Positions 44,640-54,474 are shown, counted from the first letter of the stretch. The stretch: DNA of 64,000 nt from an uncultured Bacteroidales bacterium (GCA_903959905.1 CAJBYO010000063.1:124001-188000), one strand, 5' to 3'. Notes: a model not told the origin generated them from the letters alone. Program-made: numbers and translations.

Positions 44640-45671
44640 ATGGAATTCATTGCCGCTCAGATCGCAGGAATGCTTGGAGGAACCATTGAAGGCAACCCGG
44701 AAGCAACCATCAGCAAATTATCAAAGATTGAAGAGGGGCAGCCCGGCTCCCTCTCCTTCCTGGCTAACCCCCTTTATACACAATATATATATACAACAAA
44801 GGCGTCTGTAGTCATTGTCAACAACACTTTTGTGCCGGAGCACCCTGTTTCAGCCACACTCATCAGGGTGGAATCAGCTGATCTGGCCTTTGCAAAATTG
44901 CTTGAAGTCTACAACAAGATTAAAAATGACAAAAAAGGAATTTCGCCACTCAGTTGCGTTGCCTCCTCTGCACACATGGGAAATAACTGCTATATAGGTG
45001 AATTTGCAGTGATCGGCGAAAATGTCACCCTGGGTAACAATGTTAAAATTTATGCTCATGTGTCGATCGGCGACAATACCACGATCAGCGATAACTGCAT
45101 CCTGTTTGCGGGTGTTAAAATATACTCCGACAATACCATCGGAAAAAACTGCATCCTGCATGCCGGAACGGTGATCGGCAGCGATGGCTTCCGGTTCAAC
45201 CAGCAGGACGGCAAGAATGTAAAGGTGCCCCAGATTGGCAATGTAGTGATTGAAGACGACGTTGAAATGGGGGCCAACTGCACTGTTGACCGTGCAACGT
45301 TCGGGTCAACCATCATCCGCTCAGGTGTAAAACTCGACAACCTGGTTCATGTGGCCCATAATGTCGAGATAGGTGAAAACACAGTCATCGCAGCAGGAAC
45401 CGGCATCGCAGGATCAACAAAAGTTGGTAAAAACTGTATGATCTCCGGACATGTATCCATGACTGGGCACATCACCATTGCCGACGGCACCATCCTTGGC
45501 GGGGCGACCGGCGTGTCAAAAAGCCTCACAAAACCCGGCCAGGCATACCTTGGCGTACCTGCGCTTGAAGTTTCAAAATTCAGAAGGTCCACCGTGCTTT
45601 TCCGCAACCTTCCCGACCTGGAAGCCAGGATCACCAAACTTGAAAAGGACCGGAAAAGCCAGGGATCATAG
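44640..45671 (+). CDS. lpxD: UDP-3-O-(3-hydroxyacyl)glucosamine N-acyltransferase
   Basis: Third step of lipid A synthesis: transfers a hydroxyacyl chain from ACP to the glucosamine amine. The 343 residues match the family length. An N-terminal uridine-binding domain (about 1-100, SLSFLANPLY) is followed by a left-handed beta-helix of hexapeptide repeats (about 105-300) with catalytic His240 in VHVAHNVEIG, then a C-terminal helix. The genes usually found with lpxD (lpxA/lpxC-fabZ) are not next to it here. Confidence 0.96.
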   Translation: MEFIAAQIAGMLGGTIEGNPEATISKLSKIEEGQPGSLSFLANPLYTQYIYTTKASVVIVNNTFVPEHPVSATLIRVESADLAFAKLLEVYNKIKNDKKGISPLSCVASSAHMGNNCYIGEFAVIGENVTLGNNVKIYAHVSIGDNTTISDNCILFAGVKIYSDNTIGKNCILHAGTVIGSDGFRFNQQDGKNVKVPQIGNVVIEDDVEMGANCTVDRATFGSTIIRSGVKLDNLVHVAHNVEIGENTVIAAGTGIAGSTKVGKNCMISGHVSMTGHITIADGTILGGATGVSKSLTKPGQAYLGVPALEVSKFRRSTVLFRNLPDLEARITKLEKDRKSQGS

Positions 45672-45716
45672 CAAACACCGGTTTTCAGAACTTTTTTCAT
45701 TTCCTTGACGGCAAAC

Positions 45717-45747
45717 TTGACATTGCCTGGTTTCTGATGTATATTTG
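45717..45747 (+). promoter_or_regulatory. Bacteroidetes promoter: TTG (-33), 20-bp spacer, TATATTTG (-7)
   Basis: TTG at 45717-45719 and TATATTTG at 45740-45747 are 20 bases apart, matching the Bacteroidetes consensus in both boxes. Transcription should begin near 45754, giving a leader of about 85 bases before the ATG at 45840. Confidence 0.75.
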
Positions 45748-45839
45748 TGCATAATTGGTCTAAATTAACACATGTCAGATATCCTGTTTAAATACAGGCA
45801 GTTATTGTATATAATATAATCAGAACCTAAAGAAACCCC

Positions 45840-47225
45840 ATGAAAAAAATCTATATAGCATCCCGGTTATCAGTCCTTGCATGCTTCATGCTGCTGGCCA
45901 CAAGTTCATTTGCAGTAAAACGTATTGTCAGTGTGAGCAATTTCCTGTTCAGCCCGTCAACCTTCAATGTTAATGTTGGAGATACAATGCGCTGGGTATG
46001 GGTAGCCGGCTTTCATACCACCACCTCCGGTACAATTCCGGCTGGCGCTGCTGCATGGAATGCCCCGATTCAAGGTGCAGGACAGTTTTTTGAATATAAA
46101 ATTACCACCCCCGGCACCTACAACTATTTTTGCGCCATTCACAGTTTAAGCATGCTGGCTACATTCACGGCCTCTGCTCCCCTTCCCACCATTTCGGTAA
46201 CCCCGCCCAACCAGAATGCAGGTGCGGCAGCAGGAAGCACATCATTTACTGTCACGTCCAATACAGCCTGGACAACAAGCAGCAATGCATCCTGGTGTAC
46301 AGCAACACCGGGCGGTACCGGGAACGGCATTATTACCGCCAACTTCTCTGCAAATCCTGACCTGACGCCACGTATTGCCACTATCACCAGTACGGTTCCT
46401 GCAATTCCGGCACAGGTGGTCACAGTGACGCAATCAGGTGCACCCCTGCTTTCTGCAAATGCCAGTGCAGCACCGGCATCTGTGGTTTCGGGTCAAAATA
46501 CACAGCTGGATGTTGTGCCGTCAGGTGGTACAGGCACTTACGGTTATTCATGGTCCTCAGTGCCTGCAGGTTTTGTTTCAAGCCTGAAAAACCCGGTCGT
46601 TTCGCCTCTGCTTACAACAGTGTATACCTGTACCGTGACAAGCGGGTCACAGTCATCTTCCCCGGCAGTCACGGTGACTGTACTCCCGCCAGCCCAGGTG
46701 ACTTTGCAAAACATGAACATCCCGGGTGGACAGACACAATGCTACGATGCGTCACAAACCATCAGTGTTGCCGGCCAGGGCACCTCCTTTATCGTTGAAA
46801 ACGGGGCAATTGTGATGATGGTTTCCGGCCAGAATATTTTATATTTTCCGGGTACAATTGTGAATTCAGGTGGTAACATGCACGGTTATATTGTTACTGA
46901 CAACCAGTATTGCAGCACAATTATGGCTCCGACCATTTCAGGGTTTGGCAACCAGGACGGTATTCAGTCAAATTCAACAGAAACCTGGCTGAAGGTCTTC
47001 CCAAATCCGACCACCGGACTTTTTACACTACAGATTAACGGGGAATTGCCGGCAAACGGTGCCTGTCTTGAAATTTCTGCCATCCAGGGAGGAAAAATCC
47101 TGCATGAAATAATTTCAGGGGAACCAACCATGCAGTTTTCACTTTCCGGTTATCCGGCTGGCGTTTACATTCTCAGGCTGGTCAGCGGCAGGCAGACGGA
47201 AACAATTAAAGTCGTGAAACAGTAG
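45840..47225 (+). CDS. T9SS-exported cupredoxin-BACON protein
   Basis: A 461-residue exported protein. After a signal peptide (about 1-25) comes a plastocyanin-like domain (about 26-112) with a full type 1 copper set: His59 in GFHTTTS, then Cys98, His101 and Met105 in YFCAIHSLSM. Next is a BACON-like domain (about 115-200, ISVTPPNQNAG ... VTVTQSG), an Ig/PKD-like domain (about 205-280), a variable segment, and a T9SS sorting domain (VFPNPTTGLF near 385; YPAGVYILRLVSG). It probably carries a copper centre on the cell surface. Electron transfer or copper binding is inferred. It has a good promoter of its own. Confidence 0.85.
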   Translation: MKKIYIASRLSVLACFMLLATSSFAVKRIVSVSNFLFSPSTFNVNVGDTMRWVWVAGFHTTTSGTIPAGAAAWNAPIQGAGQFFEYKITTPGTYNYFCAIHSLSMLATFTASAPLPTISVTPPNQNAGAAAGSTSFTVTSNTAWTTSSNASWCTATPGGTGNGIITANFSANPDLTPRIATITSTVPAIPAQVVTVTQSGAPLLSANASAAPASVVSGQNTQLDVVPSGGTGTYGYSWSSVPAGFVSSLKNPVVSPLLTTVYTCTVTSGSQSSSPAVTVTVLPPAQVTLQNMNIPGGQTQCYDASQTISVAGQGTSFIVENGAIVMMVSGQNILYFPGTIVNSGGNMHGYIVTDNQYCSTIMAPTISGFGNQDGIQSNSTETWLKVFPNPTTGLFTLQINGELPANGACLEISAIQGGKILHEIISGEPTMQFSLSGYPAGVYILRLVSGRQTETIKVVKQ

Positions 47226-47239
47226 CCCGACAGGAAAGA

Positions 47240-49198
47240 TTATTGTATTGCCCTCCTGGCTTTCAAAATATACTTTGCTGTATCAAGCGGGCTGATGCCC
47301 CTGAACGGACGGATAACACCCTGCTCGTCGGTGCATTCCCTGTATCCGCAAAAATGTGTCGTTATCCTTGCCTTACCGCCTGAACGGGAACTCAGTTTCA
47401 CGGGAAAGTCAATGGAAGTTGACAATGGCACAGTGCCTTCCAGCACAAACCTGCCATTGTCCATGGAGGGGCTCTCAAAACTGCCTCGCATGCGGGTGAT
47501 GTCGCTGGTGATTACGCCAAGCAACTCTTCCCCTGCATTAATCTGAAACCGGACCATTGGTTCAAGCAGGGTTGTGCCGGTATTGACCAGTCCGTTCATG
47601 ATACCCATCGGCGTTGCTACAGCAAAATCGCCGGCCCTGGAATGGACCGGGTGATCTTCCCCTTCCATCATGGTTATTTTCAGGTCGGTGACTTCCCAGC
47701 CCTTGATACCTTGCTTCAATGCCCCTGTGATGCTTCTCTCCACCTCTTTCTGGTATTTCAACTGAACATCATTTACCGGAACTTCACTATGGTATACCAC
47801 CCCGCTGCCTCGCGGTCCCGGTTCCAGTCTGAACCTTATGATCGCCCAGCATGGCTTTGGCATCCAGTATTGCACAAATCCTTCACCGGTAGCATTGGGT
47901 GTCTCCTTATATATTACGGTAGGGTTTTCAAATCTGGCTTCAATGTTGAACCGGTCGGCCAGGATGCGCTCCAGCACCTCCATCTGGATCCATCCCATGA
48001 TCCTGACATGCAACTCTGCCTCATCGCGCAACCATTCCAGCTCAAGCGAAGGGTCTTCCTCATTCAGTTCTGCCATCGCTTCTGCAAGGGCAGCATAATC
48101 CTTCTTGTTAACTGCCTTTACCTGAACCGTCAGCAAAGGTGTACGCAATTTTATTTCCTGCCTGATGTGCCCGTTATCACTTCCAAGTATATCTCCAACC
48201 TGCACACTGCTTAGCCCGCTGATGCCAGCGATGTCGCCTGCCATCACCTGCCCGATGTCTTCATGCCGCCCCGGAAAGACTCGACGGACCTGGGTGACCT
48301 TCTCCTCTACCTGCCTGGTTAAGTTCAATACGACATCGCGGTTGCTTATACGGCCGCTGTAAAGTCTTACGTGGGCGATCTTTCCCATCATGCTATCATG
48401 GCTTGTCGCGTAAACAAGGGCTGAAAGTGGCTTTTCCGTTTCAGACACAGGCAATGGGAAATAATTTACAACAGCATCAAGCAATTCAGGAATGCCTAAA
48501 CCCATTTTGGCAGAACCAAAAAGCAGGGGATATACCTCGTTTGATCTGACCAGCTTTGCCAGTTGCAAATCAAGGTCTTCAAAAGGCGTGATACCCCCAT
48601 CCAGGAATTTACCAAGCATCGTTTCCTCTGATGCAACTATTAACTCAACATGTTGTTCCTCTGAATATTCCGGAGACCATAAAGACTCCAGTGAAACATC
48701 GGAACCTCCCTCACCATTCGTTCTCTGAAGGCACATTGGACAGACATTCATCTCCTTTGTAATAGCCCGGATAGCAGATTCGGTGTCGGCTCCCACCCTG
48801 TCAATTTTATTTACAAAGATAATTACCGGGATCCGGGAGGCCCGCAGGGCGGTCCATAATGCCTGGGTATGCGCCTGAACACCCTCCACCGCGGAAACCA
48901 CAAGAATGACCCCGTCGGGAACACGCATGATCCGTTCCACATCGGCTGAGAAATCAACATGGCCGGGTGTGTCGGTCAGGTTGATACGGGTGTTTTTCCA
49001 GCTAAAGGATGTTTGTGCCGACTGAACAGATATTCCCCGTTCACGCTCAACAGGCAGGAAGTCAGTCTGTGCTGTACCCTGGTCAACATTCCCCGGCTTG
49101 CGGGTTTCTCCTCCCTGAAACAGGAACTGGGCAGTAATGGTTGTTTTTCCTGCATCGGCGTGGGCCATGATGGCGATGTTGCGTATATCTTTTCGCAT
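47240..49198 (-). CDS. TetM/EF-G-like translational GTPase
   Basis: A 652-residue GTPase with the domain order of ribosomal protection proteins. The G domain has AHADAGKTT (G1), RGISVQ (G2), DTPGH (G3) and NKID (G4), followed by EF-G-like domains II-V (RGSGVVYHSEVP in domain IV). Its length fits TetM/TetQ-type proteins and is shorter than EF-G (about 700). Such proteins remove tetracycline from the ribosome, but chromosomal relatives of unknown role are common, and there is no mobile DNA or regulator here. It should be named as RPP-like rather than as a resistance gene. It converges with the cupredoxin gene. Confidence 0.85.
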   Translation of the reverse strand: MRKDIRNIAIMAHADAGKTTITAQFLFQGGETRKPGNVDQGTAQTDFLPVERERGISVQSAQTSFSWKNTRINLTDTPGHVDFSADVERIMRVPDGVILVVSAVEGVQAHTQALWTALRASRIPVIIFVNKIDRVGADTESAIRAITKEMNVCPMCLQRTNGEGGSDVSLESLWSPEYSEEQHVELIVASEETMLGKFLDGGITPFEDLDLQLAKLVRSNEVYPLLFGSAKMGLGIPELLDAVVNYFPLPVSETEKPLSALVYATSHDSMMGKIAHVRLYSGRISNRDVVLNLTRQVEEKVTQVRRVFPGRHEDIGQVMAGDIAGISGLSSVQVGDILGSDNGHIRQEIKLRTPLLTVQVKAVNKKDYAALAEAMAELNEEDPSLELEWLRDEAELHVRIMGWIQMEVLERILADRFNIEARFENPTVIYKETPNATGEGFVQYWMPKPCWAIIRFRLEPGPRGSGVVYHSEVPVNDVQLKYQKEVERSITGALKQGIKGWEVTDLKITMMEGEDHPVHSRAGDFAVATPMGIMNGLVNTGTTLLEPMVRFQINAGEELLGVITSDITRMRGSFESPSMDNGRFVLEGTVPLSTSIDFPVKLSSRSGGKARITTHFCGYRECTDEQGVIRPFRGISPLDTAKYILKARRAIQ

Positions 49199-49362
49199 TC
49201 AAGTGACTTTCAGACCGCGAACTTAATCATTTTTTCTCATGGCAAACAGCAGGCAGTTCCCGGCCGGAAGTCATTTATCGCGTAGAATTACGCATATAAA
49301 AACCCGTAAAATCCGTAACAAGATCAGGTAATTCATCTCTTTCTCACCATGCTCGGCGGGTG

Positions 49363-49370
49363 TAATTTTG
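49363..49370 (+). promoter_or_regulatory. -7 element TAATTTTG
   Basis: TAATTTTG fits TAnnTTTG, 38 bases before the ATG at 49409. A TTTC lies near the -33 position, one base off the consensus TTTG. Confidence 0.5.
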
Positions 49371-49408
49371 TATCGTTAAATCAATTATAAACATTATAAA
49401 TAAACACA

Positions 49409-49831
49409 ATGAAAACCCAGACACAAAAATCAAACACAATTAATATGGTAAGCACCGCACTTGTAATCTTTTGCCTTCAGTTCAATCTCATTTTCGCAGC
49501 AAACACTGCCGACAACAATAAGTTCAACAACCACTCAGTATGTAAAAATTGTGAGAGCAACGACTTTGCCCTCCTGCTCGCCCCTTCCACGCCCATGGTT
49601 GCCACATTTTCAGACGAAGTAGCCACAACCTATATCAACCTTGCTCCTGCAATGCCGGTTGAAGCAACATTTGAAGATGTAACTGAAAGTAACAGAAACG
49701 TAACATTCAATCAACTTGCCCCTTCAACGCCGACTGAAGCATCCTTTGAAGATCTTCCCGGTTCAGCAAACTGGTTAATAAATGAACGCTATGCCCCGGT
49801 GTCGCAAGCTTTTTCTGATTACAACAAATAA
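49409..49831 (+). CDS. Small exported protein with LAPxxPxEAxFED repeats
   Basis: A 140-residue protein. A hydrophobic N-terminal segment (about 14-30, LVIFCLQFNLIFAA) looks like a signal peptide. The mature part has three spaced copies of one motif: LAPSTPMVATFSDE, LAPAMPVEATFEDV and LAPSTPTEASFEDL, about 30 residues apart. A C-K-N-C pair (VCKNCESN) precedes them. I do not recognise the family. It is a single-gene unit with its own promoter and terminator, which supports it being real and well transcribed. Confidence 0.75.
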   Translation: MKTQTQKSNTINMVSTALVIFCLQFNLIFAANTADNNKFNNHSVCKNCESNDFALLLAPSTPMVATFSDEVATTYINLAPAMPVEATFEDVTESNRNVTFNQLAPSTPTEASFEDLPGSANWLINERYAPVSQAFSDYNK

Positions 49832-49860
49832 AATCAAAGTTTCAACCACCCAGAATAACA

Positions 49861-49890
49861 AAACCCGGCCCTGTTCCCGCCGGGTTTTTT
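49861..49890 (+). terminator. Rho-independent terminator
   Basis: Stem AAACCCGGC (49861-49869) pairs with GCCGGGTTT (49879-49887), loop of nine bases, then a T run. It starts 29 bases after the stop of the small exported protein gene. Confidence 0.9.
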
Positions 49891-50309
49891 ATTTTGTCGC
49901 CATAAACACACCTTTAGCATACGTCGGTATTACGAAGACCTACATAAGTTCCTTTCATTGACAAATGACCTGATAATCAAAACCATGGTTAAATTCCCCA
50001 AATTTTCCCTCCATTTTCCACTTACCAACATTTTGGTTTATTTTTCAACAGGACACCGATACTGAAAAATTTTTATTTTATTGATATATAATACGATAAG
50101 TCAATAATCAATTAAATAAAGCTGTCTTTTTTCAATGTTAATAACATAACAAATTGACAACCCTTCTAAAATGTTGTATATTGTGCCCGTTTTTAGCAAT
50201 GTTGTACCTCATTATGCTTAATTCTTATTCCAGGCAGATATGACGATGACTCTTTTTTTTGGCATTTTATTTTTAAAAACAATCAAAAAGTAAACTAAAC
50301 CTCATAACT
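49891..50309. other. AT-rich intergenic region
   Basis: About 420 bases without a convincing gene. It is rich in A/T runs (a stretch near 50070-50150 is almost all A/T). It holds the promoter described at 50154-50183. I see no RNA gene, repeat family member or transposon end. Confidence 0.7.
50154..50183 (+). promoter_or_regulatory. Promoter: TTG (-33), 20-bp spacer, TATATTG (-7)
   Basis: TTG at 50154-50156 and TATATTGTG from 50177 are 20 bases apart. The -33 box and spacing fit the Bacteroidetes consensus; the -7 box departs from TAnnTTTG in its last bases. The leader would be about 120 bases before the ATG at 50310. Confidence 0.55.
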
Positions 50310-51584
50310 ATGAAAAATTTTATACGCTCAATATTTATTTTTGGCCTGATCATCACATCAACCCAAATCACCAACGCACAGGTTTCTATCAACACAGATG
50401 GAACTGCGCCGCATGCTTCAGCCATGCTTGAAGTAAAATCAACGGCCAGGGGGTTTCTGCTTCCGAGGCTGACAACCGCACAACGGGTCGCATTGGGTGG
50501 CATCGCAACCGCCGGCCTTGTTGTCTATGACACCGACCTGAAGAAATTGTATTCCCATAACGGAGTAAGCTGGGATGAAGGCGGAGTTGGCAACTACTGG
50601 CTCAAAAGCGGGACCGATGTGTACCTTAGCCCTACCACTGATTTTGTAGGAATCGGAACAACAAATCCTTCCAAACCGCTGGAGGTAAGGGGATCATGGC
50701 AAACTGTCCGTTTCAGCTCTGCCAATCTCGGCGCAGGTCTTGAACTGGTAGGGTCATCCACAACAAACTGGTCAATCAATACCTGGCTTGACAATTTATA
50801 CCTCCTCTCCAGCGCTGACCAATTCGCGACCAAAACAGATGAATACAAATTCTCCAGCGCCGATTTCAGTTCCTACTCCAACAACGACAAATCACTTGGG
50901 GTCTCCACAAAGAGGTGGAGCAATCTCTATTCGGTGAACGGGAACCTATCAGGCACATTGCTTGGGGTCGATGCCAATTTCACAGGAAACGTGGGTATCG
51001 GAACCACAGCCCCCCTCTCCATCCTTGAGGCACACGATCCTGTAAATCACAATGCAAAAGTGTACATTACTCCGCAGGCTGCTTTGATTGAGGACAGTTC
51101 AACCCTCTTCTTTGGAGAAGGCGGCGGCGGTTATGCCGGAATGTACTGGATGTACGACGGGGTTAGCAATGAAATGGAACTCTGGGGCAAATTTTCAACA
51201 TCCATATACGGACCCCATTTGTTGATTAGTCGCTCAAACGGTAATGTTGCTATCGGAAACACCTATGCCACCGGATACAAATTGTCTGTAAGCGGAAAAG
51301 TCATCTGCACGGAACTGAGAGTGAATGCGATCGCCGACTGGCCCGATTATGTTTTCAAAAAGGATTACAAACTGATGCCCCTGTCACAATTAGGGTCATT
51401 CATTGATGAACACGGCCACCTGCCCAACATTCCAAAAGCTTCAGAGGTCGCAAAATCTGGTATTGAAGTAGGTGAAATGCAACGGAGGATGATGGAGAAG
51501 ATTGAAGAACTGTCGCTTTATATCATCGGTCAGCAGTCACAGATTGATGAATTGAAGGAAAAGCTTGAAAACGCAAAGCGATAA
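50310..51584 (+). CDS. Exported fibre-like protein with shared N-module and C-terminal coiled coil
   Basis: A 424-residue exported protein (signal peptide ends ITNAQ). Residues about 24-70 carry the module VSINTDGTAPHASAMLEVKST that three other proteins in this window share. The middle has tail-fibre-like elements (FVGIGTTNPSKPLEVRG, NVGIGTTAPLS). The C-terminus has a conserved segment (DYVFKKDYKLMPLSQL, IDEHGHLPNIP) and ends in a coiled coil (about 385-424). This C-terminus is common in Bacteroidetes fibre proteins and probably drives oligomerisation. No enzyme motif is seen. Confidence 0.75.
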   Translation: MKNFIRSIFIFGLIITSTQITNAQVSINTDGTAPHASAMLEVKSTARGFLLPRLTTAQRVALGGIATAGLVVYDTDLKKLYSHNGVSWDEGGVGNYWLKSGTDVYLSPTTDFVGIGTTNPSKPLEVRGSWQTVRFSSANLGAGLELVGSSTTNWSINTWLDNLYLLSSADQFATKTDEYKFSSADFSSYSNNDKSLGVSTKRWSNLYSVNGNLSGTLLGVDANFTGNVGIGTTAPLSILEAHDPVNHNAKVYITPQAALIEDSSTLFFGEGGGGYAGMYWMYDGVSNEMELWGKFSTSIYGPHLLISRSNGNVAIGNTYATGYKLSVSGKVICTELRVNAIADWPDYVFKKDYKLMPLSQLGSFIDEHGHLPNIPKASEVAKSGIEVGEMQRRMMEKIEELSLYIIGQQSQIDELKEKLENAKR

Positions 51585-51609
51585 CCATCAATCCAAAAAT
51601 CTTCTGACT

Positions 51610-54474
51610 ATGAAAAACAAGATATATATCATTCTGACCTTGCTCTTGTTGTGGACATTACCAGGCGTTTCATTTAGCCAGCAATTGTCCGACCTCAGAG
51701 CAAAGATGGAGGGAAAGGAAACCCTCGATCAGATTATGACGACGGTGGAAGAACACCTGAAAACCCTTCCGGAAGGAAATGAAAGGGACCGGCTGGAGAA
51801 ACATTTTGCCAGGTGGGCGTATTACAGGGCTATTCACCTTGGACCAAACGGCGAATTTGTGAACGTTGCCGAAAAGACCATGGAGGCATTCGACAATCAG
51901 TCTGATGCACCCCTGACGACTGCCAACGGCTCATGGTCATTTGTGGGCCCCAACAACGCAATCCTTGACGGCACAAATGCCGACCTGCTTGGAAACGGCC
52001 GTGTTGACCGCATCGCTTTTCATCCAACCGATCCGAACATTATTTATGTTGGCACTCCTTCGGGTGGTTTGTGGAGATCGGTAAATGGCGGATTTAACTG
52101 GTCTGCCATTTCAAGCTATATTCCATCACTGGGAATTTCAGGAATTGTCGTCAGCCACGCCGATCCAAACGACCTTTATGTTCTGACCGGCGACGGGGAT
52201 GCGAACCTCTCAGGCGGACTGGTGAACCTGGCCGGGTACCTGCAGTTGTCGGTAGGTGTACTGGTGTCGCATGATGCCGGGGCAACCTGGGAAAAGACCG
52301 GCTCTTTTCCGATCATCGGAGATTATGTAGGATACCGTCTTGCACAGGATCCCACAAATGCCAGTTTACTTATCGCAGTTACCTCTGCCGGCATCATTCG
52401 TACCACAAACGGAGGAACCACCTGGACCCTTGAACGGACAGGAAAGTACTTCGATGTTGAGTTCAAGCCGGGCTCCTTTACCACTGTCTATGCCAGTGGC
52501 GAAGGCAACTTCGTTTATTCAAACAATTCAGGAAATACCTGGAATACAGGTGCTACCTTCAACATCGCATTGTGTGCCGGCGGGCGTGTTGAGATAGCTG
52601 TAACCCCTGATGCACCGAATAAAGTGTATCTTTTTGCAGGCCCGACCACCAATGCGGAAACCAGGATCTGCGGATTTTACACATCACTCAACAGTGGAGT
52701 TTCCTTCACCCGTTTAACAAATGCTCCGAATGTACTTGGTGATGAATCAGGATCCAGCGGGGATCAGTCCATTTATGATATGGGTGTCACCGTGAAGGCA
52801 ACCGATAACCAGAAGGTTGTGGTTTGTGGTCTTGTAACATGGAAATCAAGCAACGGGGGCACTTCATTTACCAACGCAACAACCTACCGGGAATCGGGTG
52901 GCAATTACATTCACCCGGATGTGCATGATGTGGCATACAGTCCGTTGAACGGTTATCTCTATGCTGCCACCGATGGCGGATTTTACCGGAGCATCGATGA
53001 CGGCGTCAACTGGACCAATATGATGGCCGGCATCAATACCGCTCAATTTTACCACATGGCCGATTACGATGCCAACGCGAATTGCCTTCTTGCCGGTGCC
53101 CAGGATAACGGTGTGAAATACCGAACGGCCAATACCAGTACATTTTCGCAGGTTTACTGTTGCGACGGTTCTGAAGGTGTAATTGACTATACCGACCAGA
53201 CACAGGGATATGCCGTGGTGAATAAAGGAATCAAGCGGTTTGACAATTTCACAGCCAGTGCGCCTTTTAATGTGGCAAGTGTTGCCTTCTTCCCGATGCT
53301 TGAATTGAATTCTGCTGACCCTGATGTTCTCTATTACAGTTATTCCGATGTAAAGAAATATGTGAGGTCAACAAATACATCAACAACATTCGGAGCAGCA
53401 CCCTTCTATGGTGCCTGGGCATTAAGAACATGTCCGAGCAACTCCGCCAGGGTATACGCAGCCGGCGGGACAAGTTATTATGCTTCAACCGGCGACCTGC
53501 ATATAACCTCCAACGGAGGCACCAACTGGACAACTATCTCCAACAATCCCGGGTTCCCTGCAACGTTTCCGCGTATTACCGATATCGGGGTAAGACCGAT
53601 CAATTCACCCCAGGTTTATGTTACCTTCAGCGGATATACGGCTGGCGTGAAAGTCCTCTATTCCGGCGATGCCGGCCTGAACTGGACCAACGTGAGTTAC
53701 GACCTGCCTAACGTTCCGGTCTGGAGCGTAGAGGTTGACGATAACAACAACGCCTACATTGGCACTGACCGCGGTGTTTATTACAAGGCTTCAGGTGCAA
53801 ACGAGTGGGAACCGTTTTACAACTTCCTTCCCAATGTTCCTGTTTCCGACCTGGAGATCAACCAGGGCGCAGATCAGTTGCTTGCAGCCACCTTTGGCCG
53901 CGGGATATGGAAATCGTCATTACGTACGACATGCCCCATTGATCTGGTACTTGGGTTGAATGTGAACGGACAGTATTTCCGGTCGGCTTCCAATTCGATT
54001 ACCATGAGCGGTAAGGTGAACGGGGGTGAAGGAACATCGGCAGTACTTCGGTCGGGGAACTATGTTGACCTGACAGCCGGTTTCCAGGCAAACTCTGATC
54101 CGGGCGGCAAATTCCTGGCCTACAACGGGCCATGCGATTCGGGTCTTCCTCCCGTTTTCGCACCTGCTTCCATGGCGTTTCCTGCTGAACTTGGAACGTA
54201 TGAGATGGAGATGAACCGGAACAAGGGGACCCTTGAAGTGACCACTTCTAACGGTGGTCAGCGGGATGTCAATGTGCGCCTGTTCACTGAAGGGAATGCA
54301 AGGGTATTGCTCGCTGCGCCTGATGGAACATTTCTCGGGGATGTTGCGAATTTCAGCAATGGCGCCGGGAAATACACCTATCCCATCAATACTGCCGACC
54401 TTATCAACGGCACCTACTTCCTGTACCTGATTGTGAATAACAAAGTTGTTCACCTGCAGGAAGTGGAGATTTAA
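51610..54474 (+). CDS. Exported BNR/sialidase-like propeller protein with C-terminal adhesin/sorting region
   Basis: A 954-residue protein. The start at 51610 gives signal peptide MKNKIYIILTLLLLWT...VSFSQ; an earlier ATG lies inside the previous gene. Residues about 120-770 are propeller-type repeats with many SxDxGxTW-like turns (SVNGGFNWSA, SHDAGATWEK, TTNGGTTWTL, SGDAGLNWTN), as in BNR/VPS10-type proteins. Residues about 785-850 resemble a 3-coathanger-stack adhesin element (SGNYVDLTAGFQA). The end (INGTYFLYLIVNN) looks like a T9SS sorting strand. Substrate unknown; glycan or peptide binding is possible. It is cotranscribed with the fibre gene. Confidence 0.8.
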   Translation: MKNKIYIILTLLLLWTLPGVSFSQQLSDLRAKMEGKETLDQIMTTVEEHLKTLPEGNERDRLEKHFARWAYYRAIHLGPNGEFVNVAEKTMEAFDNQSDAPLTTANGSWSFVGPNNAILDGTNADLLGNGRVDRIAFHPTDPNIIYVGTPSGGLWRSVNGGFNWSAISSYIPSLGISGIVVSHADPNDLYVLTGDGDANLSGGLVNLAGYLQLSVGVLVSHDAGATWEKTGSFPIIGDYVGYRLAQDPTNASLLIAVTSAGIIRTTNGGTTWTLERTGKYFDVEFKPGSFTTVYASGEGNFVYSNNSGNTWNTGATFNIALCAGGRVEIAVTPDAPNKVYLFAGPTTNAETRICGFYTSLNSGVSFTRLTNAPNVLGDESGSSGDQSIYDMGVTVKATDNQKVVVCGLVTWKSSNGGTSFTNATTYRESGGNYIHPDVHDVAYSPLNGYLYAATDGGFYRSIDDGVNWTNMMAGINTAQFYHMADYDANANCLLAGAQDNGVKYRTANTSTFSQVYCCDGSEGVIDYTDQTQGYAVVNKGIKRFDNFTASAPFNVASVAFFPMLELNSADPDVLYYSYSDVKKYVRSTNTSTTFGAAPFYGAWALRTCPSNSARVYAAGGTSYYASTGDLHITSNGGTNWTTISNNPGFPATFPRITDIGVRPINSPQVYVTFSGYTAGVKVLYSGDAGLNWTNVSYDLPNVPVWSVEVDDNNNAYIGTDRGVYYKASGANEWEPFYNFLPNVPVSDLEINQGADQLLAATFGRGIWKSSLRTTCPIDLVLGLNVNGQYFRSASNSITMSGKVNGGEGTSAVLRSGNYVDLTAGFQANSDPGGKFLAYNGPCDSGLPPVFAPASMAFPAELGTYEMEMNRNKGTLEVTTSNGGQRDVNVRLFTEGNARVLLAAPDGTFLGDVANFSNGAGKYTYPINTADLINGTYFLYLIVNNKVVHLQEVEI

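Noticed and set aside
47240..49198. Calling the GTPase a tetracycline resistance gene
   Set aside because: Motifs fit the RPP family, but there is no mobile context and the exact clade cannot be placed by eye.
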